A stretch of 6,454 nucleotides of DNA from Bacteroidales bacterium (GCA_028701945.1 JAQVPT010000209.1:1-6454), one strand, 5' to 3'; positions 1 through 5,709 are shown, counted from the stretch's first letter. Program-made: numbers and translations. Notes: generated from the letters alone by a model not told the origin.

Positions 1-485
1 GATTTAAAAAATGCACTAAATACACTTACACCAGAATATAAATAAATGATAAATGTACCGCTAAATAATCCTAAAAACAAAGCCGAAAACACTTCTTTAA
101 AAAGTAATGCACATAATATAGCTATCAATGGTGGCAAAATTGAAAACCACAATGGAATCGGATTAACTTCTTTTACCGCTTCAACTTCACCACAGTTTAT
201 ACTTAAAATAGTAGTCTCTTCAAAATTATAACTAAAGTCTGCGACTCCATCAGTAAAATAGACATCAATTTTTTGATCATTTACATAAACAGACGAAAAA
301 CAATTTATTGGAACTTCATTACCCAAACTATCAAAAGTAGATAGTCTAATTTTAGACTCCATACCTTTAACAATGGCAAATTCTGGCTCAATTTTAACTT
401 CATGTAATTTATTAAATGCAAAAGAATTAGTTGCGAATAAAACAACCATACAAAACAACAAAGGTATTTTGTTGAGTAGCCTCAT
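1..485 (-). CDS. nhaC: NhaC-family Na+/H+ antiporter, N-terminal part (gene runs off the left edge)
   Basis: The reverse strand is open from an ATG at 485 to the window edge, giving 161 codons with no stop. Residues 1-23 look like a signal peptide: a basic start (MRLLNK), a hydrophobic core and a probable cut after NSFA. Residues 24 to about 108 are a polar, beta-rich stretch with no membrane segment, presumably periplasmic. From about 109 the protein turns membrane-bound: IPLWFSILPPLIAIL, then a second hydrophobic run near 131-155 containing KEVFSALFLGLFSG. This PPLIAIL...KEVFSALFLG pattern is the typical first-helix signature of NhaC-family sodium/proton antiporters of the inner membrane. 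The rest of the transporter, including ion-binding residues, lies outside the window. The start is chosen because its ATG overlaps the lysS stop (TGATG), implying co-transcription and translational coupling. Family assignment is fairly sure; substrate is inferred, and the gene symbol is at family level only. Confidence 0.78.
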   Translation of the reverse strand, partial: MRLLNKIPLLFCMVVLFATNSFAFNKLHEVKIEPEFAIVKGMESKIRLSTFDSLGNEVPINCFSSVYVNDQKIDVYFTDGVADFSYNFEETTILSINCGEVEAVKEVNPIPLWFSILPPLIAILCALLFKEVFSALFLGLFSGTFIIYLYSGVSVFSAFFK

Positions 486-2215
486 CAATTCTCTATCCAG
501 GCTTTTACCTGTTCCTGTGAAGGATTTGTAAGTCCTAATTTACTTTTTTTATTATAGCCACAAATTGTCTGATGCAACTTATTGTGATTGGCTTCTTTAA
601 GTGCTTTTACAGAGTGTATCCCAGTCTTAATCAACACCTTAGCCCAATCTTCATCAATTCCTATTTCAGTAAAAATACTCTCGTCAATTTCTTCAATTTT
701 TTTCTCAGGTCTCATTTGTGGAAAAAATAGCACATCTTGTATTGATGAACTATTAGTCATAAACATTGTCAATCTGTCGATACCAATTCCCATACCAGAG
801 GTAGGCGGCATGCCATATTCTAAAGCTCTGAGAAAATCCTTGTCAATAAACATTGCTTCATCATCACCTTTTGCAGATAAACGCATTTGATCCTCAAACC
901 GTTCTCGCTGATCAATTGGGTCGTTAAGCTCCGAATAAGCATTTGCAAGCTCTTTACCATTAACAAAAAGTTCAAAACGCTCGGTTAGCCCTTCTGTTTC
1001 ACGATGTTTTTTAGTTAATGGGGACATTTCAATAGGATAATCAGTAATAAAAGTCGGTTGAACAAGATTATCTTCACATTTTTCGCCAAATATTTCGTCA
1101 ATCATTTTGCCCATCCCCATTGTTTTATCAGTCACTATTCCAAGTTCCTGACAAATCTGGCGAAGATCATCTTCCGATTTTCCACTAATATCATATCCAG
1201 TATATTCTTTAATGGCATCATACATGGTAACACGCTTAAACGGGCGTTTAAAATCAATTTCCTTATCGCCAAGCTGAAGTTTAGTTTTACCATGTAGTGC
1301 AAGTGCAACTTTTTCAACCATTTCCTCAGTAAAATTCATCATCCAATTATAATCCTTATATGCCACGTATATTTCAAGCACGGTAAATTCTGGATTATGA
1401 GTGCGATCCATACCTTCGTTACGAAAATCTTTTGCGAACTCGTAAACGCCGTCAAAACCACCAACAATTAAACGCTTAAGATACAATTCGTTAGCAATTC
1501 GGAGGTAAAGAGGAATATCTAAAGCATTATGATGAGTAATAAATGGTCGAGCAGCAGCACCTCCAGCTATAGGTTGTAAAATTGGAGTTTCAACTTCAAG
1601 ATAGCCTTGACCATTAAAGAAGTTACGCATTGTATTTATAATTTTTGATCTTTTTATAAAAGTATCTTTAACCTGTGGATTTACAATCAAATCGACATAA
1701 CGCTGTCTATAACGCATTTCAGGATCAGTAAAAGCATCATACACATGTCCATCTTTTTCTTTAACTATCGGCAAAGGACGCAAAGACTTTGATAAAACTG
1801 TAAATTCGGTTACATGTACTGAAATCTCGCCAACCTGCGTACGAAAAGCATATCCTTTAACGCCGATAATATCACCAATATCAAGCAGCCTTTTAAAAAC
1901 AACATTATACATTGTTTTATCCTCCTCAGGACAAATATCATCACGTTTAAAATAAACTTGAATTCGACCTTTGCTATCCTGAATCTCTGCAAACGACGCA
2001 TTACCCATAATACGCCGCGACATAATCCTACCAGCGATACAAACAGATTTTAAATTCTCAGGGGAATTTTCATCTTTAAATTGAGCTAAAATATCTGATG
2101 AGTATATATTTACTGGATACTCCGCTGCGGGATAAGCATCAATTCCTAATTCATTTAATTTACTCAAGGCCTCACGGCGTAATAATTCCTGTTCACTTAA
2201 ATCTGTATGAGCCAT
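485..2215 (-). CDS. lysS: Lysyl-tRNA synthetase, class II
   Basis: This cytoplasmic enzyme charges tRNA-Lys with lysine using ATP. The product is 576 residues. An OB-fold anticodon-binding domain spans about 55-141. The class II catalytic core follows, with motif 1 near 195-212 (GYLEVETPILQP), motif 2 with FRNEGMDRTHNPEF at 264-277 and motif 3 with GMGIGIDRL at 474-482. The core ends near MRPEKK (501-506). About 70 further residues form a C-terminal extension (DEDWAKVLIKTGIHSVKALK onward) that resembles a helix-hairpin-helix-like module. Bacterial LysS proteins outside this group usually stop near 500 residues; the extended form fits Bacteroidota. The reading frame is open upstream to an ATG at 2425, but I start at 2215 (MAHTDLSEQELLRREAL). 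Family homology begins there, a strong -7 box lies just upstream, and the longer N-terminus would cross the divergent parD promoter. The downstream gene overlaps its stop by one base. Confidence 0.97.
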   Translation of the reverse strand: MAHTDLSEQELLRREALSKLNELGIDAYPAAEYPVNIYSSDILAQFKDENSPENLKSVCIAGRIMSRRIMGNASFAEIQDSKGRIQVYFKRDDICPEEDKTMYNVVFKRLLDIGDIIGVKGYAFRTQVGEISVHVTEFTVLSKSLRPLPIVKEKDGHVYDAFTDPEMRYRQRYVDLIVNPQVKDTFIKRSKIINTMRNFFNGQGYLEVETPILQPIAGGAAARPFITHHNALDIPLYLRIANELYLKRLIVGGFDGVYEFAKDFRNEGMDRTHNPEFTVLEIYVAYKDYNWMMNFTEEMVEKVALALHGKTKLQLGDKEIDFKRPFKRVTMYDAIKEYTGYDISGKSEDDLRQICQELGIVTDKTMGMGKMIDEIFGEKCEDNLVQPTFITDYPIEMSPLTKKHRETEGLTERFELFVNGKELANAYSELNDPIDQRERFEDQMRLSAKGDDEAMFIDKDFLRALEYGMPPTSGMGIGIDRLTMFMTNSSSIQDVLFFPQMRPEKKIEEIDESIFTEIGIDEDWAKVLIKTGIHSVKALKEANHNKLHQTICGYNKKSKLGLTNPSQEQVKAWIEN

Positions 2216-2231
2216 AAAAATAGTATTTTTT

Positions 2232-2240
2232 GCAAATATA
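2232..2240 (-). promoter_or_regulatory. lysS promoter, Bacteroidota -7 box
   Basis: Read on the minus strand the site is TATATTTGC, a perfect match to TAnnTTTGC, ending 16 bases before the lysS ATG. Transcription would begin about 10 bases ahead of the start codon, giving a very short leader. No -33 TTG is evident at the usual distance, and there is no Shine-Dalgarno sequence in the leader, as is common in this phylum. The site supports the 2215 start over the longer open frame. Confidence 0.7.
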
Positions 2241-2287
2241 AGATATAAGACCGAAATAATGAACTTTTTTGGAAATGAAAAATTCAT

Positions 2288-2379
2288 TCGCATCAAATCA
2301 CAAGTCACATCTATATAGCCGTTACAAACAATAATAAAAAAAAGAGCAGATCTATAAACTTTTCTTGCATTTGATGCGA
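2288..2379. repeat. 11-bp perfect inverted repeat in the lysS/parD spacer, possible operator
   Basis: TCGCATCAAAT at 2288-2298 is the exact reverse complement of ATTTGATGCGA at 2369-2379, with 70 bases between. The right arm sits between the -33-like TTG and the -7 box of the parD promoter. It contains its own small palindrome, GCAT-TTG-ATGC at 2367-2377. ParD-type ribbon-helix-helix antitoxins usually repress their own promoter by binding short palindromes, so these are candidate ParD or ParDE sites. The left arm lies upstream of the lysS promoter. The symmetry is seen directly; the function is inferred. Confidence 0.5.
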
Positions 2380-2396
2380 TTATGATGTATCTTTGC
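2365..2396 (+). promoter_or_regulatory. parDE promoter
   Basis: The -7 box TATCTTTGC at 2388-2396 matches TAnnTTTGC exactly. A -33-type TTG at 2365-2367 lies 20 bases upstream, the usual spacing. The box ends 17 bases before the parD ATG at 2414, so the leader is short and, as expected, carries no clear Shine-Dalgarno sequence. One arm of an inverted repeat (2369-2379) lies in the spacer, where a bound repressor would block polymerase. Confidence 0.7.
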
Positions 2397-2413
2397 ACCA
2401 AACAATAATTATT

Positions 2414-2653
2414 ATGACTAGACAAAGTATTTCATTTACGGAACCCAATGACGAATGGTTAAAAGCTCAAGTTGAGAGTAAAGAGTATTCGAGTAAAAGC
2501 GAACTAGTAAATGATTTAGTGCGACAAGCGAGAAACCAACAACGTCAAATAGACTGGTTAAAGTCTAAACTAGAAAGTGCAGAAAATAGTGGATTCACAA
2601 ATGAAAGTAAAGAGCAAATATTACTAAATTCTAAGGCTATATTTAATGGATAA
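2414..2653 (+). CDS. parD: ParD-type antitoxin (ribbon-helix-helix)
   Basis: This 79-residue protein has the layout of a type II antitoxin that neutralises the ParE toxin encoded next to it and usually represses its own operon. Residues 3-9 (RQSISFT) form the DNA-contacting beta strand. Helices follow around EWLKAQVESKEY and SSKSELVNDLVRQAR, the ParD/CopG ribbon-helix-helix pattern with the SKSE turn at 27-30. The polar, charged C-terminal half (about 41-79) is the part expected to wrap the toxin. An in-frame ATG exists at 2393, but it lies inside the -7 box, so the start at 2414 (MTRQSISF) is preferred. The stop overlaps the parE start by eight bases (ATGGATAA), the usual antitoxin-first arrangement. 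The family call is confident; activity cannot be judged from sequence. Confidence 0.88.
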   Translation: MTRQSISFTEPNDEWLKAQVESKEYSSKSELVNDLVRQARNQQRQIDWLKSKLESAENSGFTNESKEQILLNSKAIFNG

Positions 2654-2939
2654 ATATAAATTAAGCAATGTAGCCAAAGAAGACTTAATCAGAATTCATC
2701 ACTACGGAATTAAAAAATTTGGAGAAGCACAAGCTGATAAATATTTTGAATCATTTTTTAATTATTTTGATATTATAGCTCAGAGACCTTTTTCCTTTGA
2801 AGCAGTTGATTATATAAAAACAGGATACCGACGCTGTGTTTGTGGCTCAGATAGTATCTACTGCAAACTAAATAATCATATTATTGAGATTATGTCTATT
2901 GTTGGAAGACAAGATTTGAAAAATATTTTCAGTGACTAA
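2646..2939 (+). CDS. parE: ParE/RelE-superfamily toxin
   Basis: The 97-residue product matches the ParE branch of the ParE/RelE toxin fold. It has an N-terminal helical hairpin (AKEDLIRIHHYGIKKFGEAQADKYF in outline, residues 10-34), a middle segment with RPFSFEAVDYIKTGYRR at 47-63, and C-terminal strands IYCKL (71-75) and IIEIMSIVGRQD (79-90). Characterised ParE proteins poison DNA gyrase, whereas RelE relatives cut mRNA. Which applies here is not decidable by eye, but the ParD partner favours ParE. Two cysteines in the RRCVCGSDSIYC stretch sit where many relatives have Y/H-containing sequence such as Y.SHVIYYR. Length and frame are intact, so the toxin looks complete. It is co-transcribed with parD and overlaps it by eight bases. 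No clear terminator follows. Confidence 0.85.
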   Translation: MDKYKLSNVAKEDLIRIHHYGIKKFGEAQADKYFESFFNYFDIIAQRPFSFEAVDYIKTGYRRCVCGSDSIYCKLNNHIIEIMSIVGRQDLKNIFSD

Positions 2940-3062
2940 AATTAAAATGGCTTCGTTGGTACTTTGAAAAGGTAATTACTATTCCTATTTCGCACACCAC
3001 ATAGTCGCAACCAATAAAAGTCAAAGCTATTTGCACAAATTTAAATCAAATATAATTTTAAG

Positions 3063-3124
3063 TTTTCACAACTAATAGAAAAAAACATGAGAAATGCCAT
3101 TTTATTTTGCTAATATTGTGAAAA
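3063..3124. repeat. 9-bp inverted repeat upstream of recJ
   Basis: TTTTCACAA (3063-3071) is mirrored exactly by TTGTGAAAA (3116-3124), with 44 bases between. The right arm overlaps the end of the candidate recJ -7 region and the start of the leader. It could be a regulator site, but the arms are AT-rich and short, so chance is a real alternative. The rest of the 203-base gap between parE and recJ shows nothing I can name. Confidence 0.3.
3102..3118 (+). promoter_or_regulatory. Probable recJ promoter
   Basis: Two overlapping candidates each match the Bacteroidota -7 box with one mismatch: TTATTTTGC at 3102-3110 and TAATATTG at 3111-3118. Either would leave a leader of about 20-30 bases before the recJ ATG at 3143. 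There is no convincing -33 element to choose between them. Confidence 0.45.
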
Positions 3125-3142
3125 AGAAACGATATAAATAAA

Positions 3143-4867
3143 ATGATAGAGAAACGTTGGTTAATTAAAGAAAAGGCAGATATTGGAAAGGTTGAAAAAC
3201 TATCATCTTTACTAAATGTTGACACAAAAATTGCAAATTTACTAGTACAACGCGAAATAGAAACATACGAAGAAGCCAGAGTTTTCTTCAGACCTGAATT
3301 AAGCGATCTTCACGATCCATTTTTAATGAAAGATATGGACAAAGCGGTATCTCGTCTTACTAAAGCCATCGAAGCTAAGGAGAACATACTAATTTATGGT
3401 GATTATGATGTAGATGGTACAACCGCAGTAGCAGTAGTATATAATTATTTAAAAAATTTTAACGACAAACTTTGGTACTACGTTCCTGACAGATATAACG
3501 AAGGCTATGGAATTTCATTTCAAGGTATTGATTATGCAAAAGAAAACAATTGCAGTCTTGTAATTGCTGTTGATTGCGGAATAAAAGCAATAGAAAAAAC
3601 CAAATATGCAAACGAAAAAGATATAGATTTAATAATATGTGACCATCACAATCCCGGTGCAACACTACCCGAAGCATTCGCAATACTGGATCCCAAAAGG
3701 ACAGACTGCGATTATCCGTATAAAGAGCTTTCGGGAGCAGGAGTAGCATTTAAGTTAATGCAGGGACTTTGTCAAACAAAACATGCAGCTCCCGAATTGC
3801 TATACAAAAATCTCGATCTTGTTGTCGTAAGTATAGGTTCTGATATTGTACCACTTACAGGAGAAAATCGAATATTATCATATTATGGGCTGCAACAACT
3901 AAACAATGATCCATGTCCAGGTCTCAAAAGCATAATTAACATAACGGGGTTAATCGACAAAGATATTCAGGTAAATGACATTGTTTTTAAAATAGGTCCT
4001 CGCATTAATGCAGCCGGAAGAATGGAGTCAGGCAAAACTGCCGTGGAGCTTTTAATAACCGACAATGACAAGTTCGCCGAAAAGACAGGCTTAGAAATAA
4101 ATGTTATCAACACCAGCCGAAAAGAGCTTGATCACGACATTACAGACCAAGCCTTAGAAATGATTGCATCAAACGAAATATTAAAAAATGCCTACTCAAC
4201 CGTAGTTTATTCCGAAGATTGGCATAAAGGTGTAATTGGTATTGTTGCTTCGAGACTTACGGAAACATATTTTCGTCCTACCGTAGTCTTCACAAAAAGC
4301 AAAGGCATGGTAACAGGATCGGCAAGGTCAGTACCAGGATATAATTTATATGAAGCTGTCGAATCGTGCAGCGACCTACTCGAAAACTTTGGAGGACACA
4401 TGTACGCTGCTGGATTAACATTAAAAACAGAAAATCTTGAGCCCTTTAAACAAAGATTCGAAAATTATGTAAAACAAACAATCACTGACGAACAGAGAAT
4501 ACCAGTAATCAACGTTGATATGGCAATAGAAATTAAGGATGTAACACCAAAGTTTTATCGTTTGCTTAAACAATTTGCTCCTTTTGGTCCTGGGAACATG
4601 ACCCCCACATTTTCATCAACCGGAGTTTACGACAACGGCAGTGTAAAACAAGTTGGGAAAAACACCGATCACCTTAAAGTAAAAATCATTCAACACCTCG
4701 GAGATAACCGGTGCATAGAAGGGATTGGTTTTAATTTTGGACATTTTTATGAATATATAAAAGAATATAACGCTTTCGATCTTTGCTATCAGATATTCGA
4801 AAATCACTTTATGAACCAAACATTTTTACAGATACTAATAAAAGATATACACACTGAAAATTGGTAA
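3143..4867 (+). CDS. recJ: Single-stranded-DNA-specific exonuclease RecJ
   Basis: RecJ degrades single-stranded DNA 5' to 3' in recombinational, mismatch and base-excision repair in the cytoplasm, using two metal ions. The 574-residue product is full length for the family. The DHH phosphoesterase domain shows GDYDVDGTTA at 86-95, AVDCG at 142-146, CDHHN at 166-170 (the DHH motif) and IGSDIVPLTGENR at 231-243, which supply the metal-binding aspartates and histidines. GPRINAAGRM at 285-294 follows. The DHHA1 domain includes HKGVIGIVASRL at 361-372, TGSARSVPGYNL at 391-402 and GGHMYAAGLTL at 417-427. The C-terminal third, from about 450, is the OB-fold-type DNA-binding part (FAPFGPGNMTP at 478-488). 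All key motifs are present. The start (MIEKRWLIKEKA) is the only sensible one and has a leader preceded by a -7-like box. It appears monocistronic; yidD follows after 260 bases. Confidence 0.97.
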   Translation: MIEKRWLIKEKADIGKVEKLSSLLNVDTKIANLLVQREIETYEEARVFFRPELSDLHDPFLMKDMDKAVSRLTKAIEAKENILIYGDYDVDGTTAVAVVYNYLKNFNDKLWYYVPDRYNEGYGISFQGIDYAKENNCSLVIAVDCGIKAIEKTKYANEKDIDLIICDHHNPGATLPEAFAILDPKRTDCDYPYKELSGAGVAFKLMQGLCQTKHAAPELLYKNLDLVVVSIGSDIVPLTGENRILSYYGLQQLNNDPCPGLKSIINITGLIDKDIQVNDIVFKIGPRINAAGRMESGKTAVELLITDNDKFAEKTGLEINVINTSRKELDHDITDQALEMIASNEILKNAYSTVVYSEDWHKGVIGIVASRLTETYFRPTVVFTKSKGMVTGSARSVPGYNLYEAVESCSDLLENFGGHMYAAGLTLKTENLEPFKQRFENYVKQTITDEQRIPVINVDMAIEIKDVTPKFYRLLKQFAPFGPGNMTPTFSSTGVYDNGSVKQVGKNTDHLKVKIIQHLGDNRCIEGIGFNFGHFYEYIKEYNAFDLCYQIFENHFMNQTFLQILIKDIHTENW

Positions 4868-4980
4868 TTGTTATATTCTTTGGCTAAAAAATGTAAGAAT
4901 GGGATTTATCGAACAATAAAACAATAATTTCAACTTGTTCTTTTGCTGGTTTTCTTTATTGTACTATTAGCAAAAAATAA

Positions 4981-5016
4981 GTTTTACGTCGCGAAAAACG
5001 ACGAAACACCTTCGTC
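4981..5016 (+). other. Two mutually exclusive hairpins between recJ and yidD
   Basis: A central segment, CGACGAA (4999-5005), can pair in two ways. Backwards, CGTCG (4987-4991) pairs with CGACG (4999-5003) around a 7-base loop, extended by GTTT/AAAC (4981-4984 with 5004-5007) across a TA bulge. Forwards, GACGAA (5000-5005) pairs with TTCGTC (5011-5016) around a 5-base loop. The two stems share bases, so only one can form. No run of T follows either, so neither is a standard terminator. The rest of the 260-base gap is AT-rich with no gene. Confidence 0.4.
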
Positions 5017-5115
5017 AAAAGTACAGATTTATCATGTAACAACCCCTAAGTTCCGTTATATGCTTGTTTCCATGATACAATTTTGAATGATAAAGAAAAT
5101 ATAACTAAAAATATA

Positions 5116-5124
5116 TATTTTTGC
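5116..5124 (+). promoter_or_regulatory. yidD promoter, -7 box almost touching the start codon
   Basis: TATTTTTGC matches TAnnTTTGC exactly and ends three bases before the yidD ATG at 5128. Compared with the lysS and parD boxes here, which end 16-17 bases ahead of their start codons, this predicts a transcript that begins at or next to the ATG. No TTG is present at about 20 bases upstream; the nearest TTTTG (5081-5085) is 30 bases away. Confidence 0.55.
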
Positions 5125-5127
5125 ATT

Positions 5128-5400
5128 ATGAACTTTAAGAAAGCCATAAAGCTGATTTTAATATCTCCTTTTATTTTATTGGTTAAAATATACCAGTGGA
5201 TTATTAGTCCGTGGCTACCAGCTTCGTGCCGACATTACCCAACATGCTCAAATTACACTATACAGGCTTTTAAAATGCACGGCCCAATTAAAGGCATCAT
5301 ATTATCAACATGGAGGATTCTGCGCTGCAATCCTTGGGGAACGTTTGGAAACGATCCAGTTCCTGAGGTGTGGCCGAGAAATAAAAAAACGGAAAAATAG
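5128..5400 (+). CDS. yidD: YidD, membrane protein insertion efficiency factor
   Basis: YidD (DUF37, once called the haemolytic domain) is a small membrane-associated protein thought to assist YidC in inserting inner-membrane proteins. The 90-residue product has an N-terminal amphipathic or membrane-facing helix (KAIKLILISPFILLVKIYQ, 5-23) and the family signature in order: WIISPWLPASCRHYPTCSNY at 24-43, a glycine-containing helix (HGPIKG), RILRCNPW at 63-70 and the closing GNDPVPEVWP at 74-83. The three conserved cysteines (34, 40, 67) are present. An in-frame ATG at 5083 would add 15 residues with no family similarity and would lie upstream of the -7 box, so 5128 is preferred. In many bacteria yidD sits between rnpA and yidC; here it is alone, between recJ and zwf. 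A tandem repeat begins on the base after its stop. Confidence 0.93.
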   Translation: MNFKKAIKLILISPFILLVKIYQWIISPWLPASCRHYPTCSNYTIQAFKMHGPIKGIILSTWRILRCNPWGTFGNDPVPEVWPRNKKTEK

Positions 5401-5430
5401 TTTATCGGTTTATCGGTTCTTACTTCGAAT

Positions 5431-5458
5431 GTTCTTCTGTTCTTCTGTTCTTCTGTTC
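5431..5458. repeat. Octamer microsatellite GTTCTTCT x 3.5, first copy
   Basis: Three perfect copies of GTTCTTCT followed by GTTC, nested in the first unit of the larger repeat. It is preceded at 5401-5416 by two perfect copies of a different octamer, TTTATCGG. Such 8-base tandem tracts are prone to slippage. Confidence 0.9.
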
Positions 5459-5565
5459 AAAACGTTTTGCTTTCAATAAACATAAAATTTGCTACAATCT
5501 CACCGATTACTGAATACCAGTTTATCGGTTTATCTGTTTATTGGTTTTCTGTTCTTACTTCGAAT

Positions 5566-5593
5566 GTTCTCTTGTTCTTCTGTTCTCTTGTTC
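5566..5593. repeat. Octamer microsatellite, second copy, alternating variants
   Basis: It has the same 28-base length as the first tract, but reads GTTCTCTT, GTTCTTCT, GTTCTCTT, then GTTC. It is preceded by degenerate TTTATCGG, TTTATCTG and TTTATTGG octamers at 5521-5544, one more than in the first unit. Confidence 0.85.
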
Positions 5594-5681
5594 AAAAACG
5601 TTTTGCTTTCAATAAACATAAAATTTGCTTTAATCTCACCGATTACCGAATACAAAAATTACCGAATACCAGCTTACTCCT

Positions 5682-5709
5682 CTCAGTCGTGAGCTCGTAG
5701 CAGAGCTAC
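5682..5709. other. Pair of small hairpins after the tandem repeat
   Basis: CTCA (5682-5685) pairs with TGAG (5690-5693) around GTCG. GTAGC (5697-5701) pairs with GCTAC (5705-5709) around AGA. The local base composition is richer in G and C than the surroundings. No T-run follows, so I do not call it a rho-independent terminator, although it is the only structured candidate between yidD and zwf. The remaining bases from 5710 to the zwf promoter hold one palindrome and otherwise nothing recognisable. Confidence 0.4.

Larger units (their letters stand above)
5401..5672. repeat. Two-copy imperfect tandem repeat (120 and 152 bp)
   Basis: Copy 1 spans 5401-5520 and copy 2 spans 5521-5672. Both start TTTATCGGTTTATC and end GAATACCAG. 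Each contains CTTACTTCGAATGTTC, a block of GTTCTTCT-like octamers, and a conserved segment (5462-5517 and 5598-5653) that matches at 53 of 56 positions. Copy 2 is longer because of 15 extra bases of octamers near its start, one extra A, and a 16-base duplication at its end (a second ATTACCGAATAC). No plausible gene lies here; the short open frames through it are low-complexity. The array starts directly after the yidD stop. It could be a fragment of a dispersed intergenic repeat family; origin and role are unknown. Confidence 0.9.

Noticed and set aside
46..231. 61-codon open frame on the + strand
   Set aside because: It lies opposite the antiporter gene, which has clear signal-peptide and NhaC features on the other strand.
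2393..2413. Earlier in-frame ATG for parD
   Set aside because: It lies inside the -7 box, so it would not be on the transcript; MTRQSISF is the normal family start.
2216..2425. N-terminal extension of the lysS frame by 70 residues
   Set aside because: It has no family similarity, spans the lysS promoter, and overlaps the divergent parD promoter; the 2215 start fits the family.
3459..3749. Minus-strand open frame of 96 codons inside recJ
   Set aside because: It is opposite the conserved DHH domain and has a leucine-rich shadow composition.
4921..4962. ACAATAA/TTATTGT inverted repeat as recJ terminator
   Set aside because: The arms are purely AT-rich with a 28-base loop and no T-run follows, so the stem would be too weak.
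5083..5127. Longer start for yidD
   Set aside because: The extra 15 residues have no family match and precede the perfect -7 box.
5401..5672. CRISPR array
   Set aside because: Only two units, they are adjacent without unique spacers, the unit is over 100 bp, and no cas genes are present.
5467..5700. Two overlapping open frames (77 and 67 codons) through the tandem repeat
   Set aside because: They are low-complexity translations of the octamer repeats in two frames, lack start signals, and show no recognisable domain.
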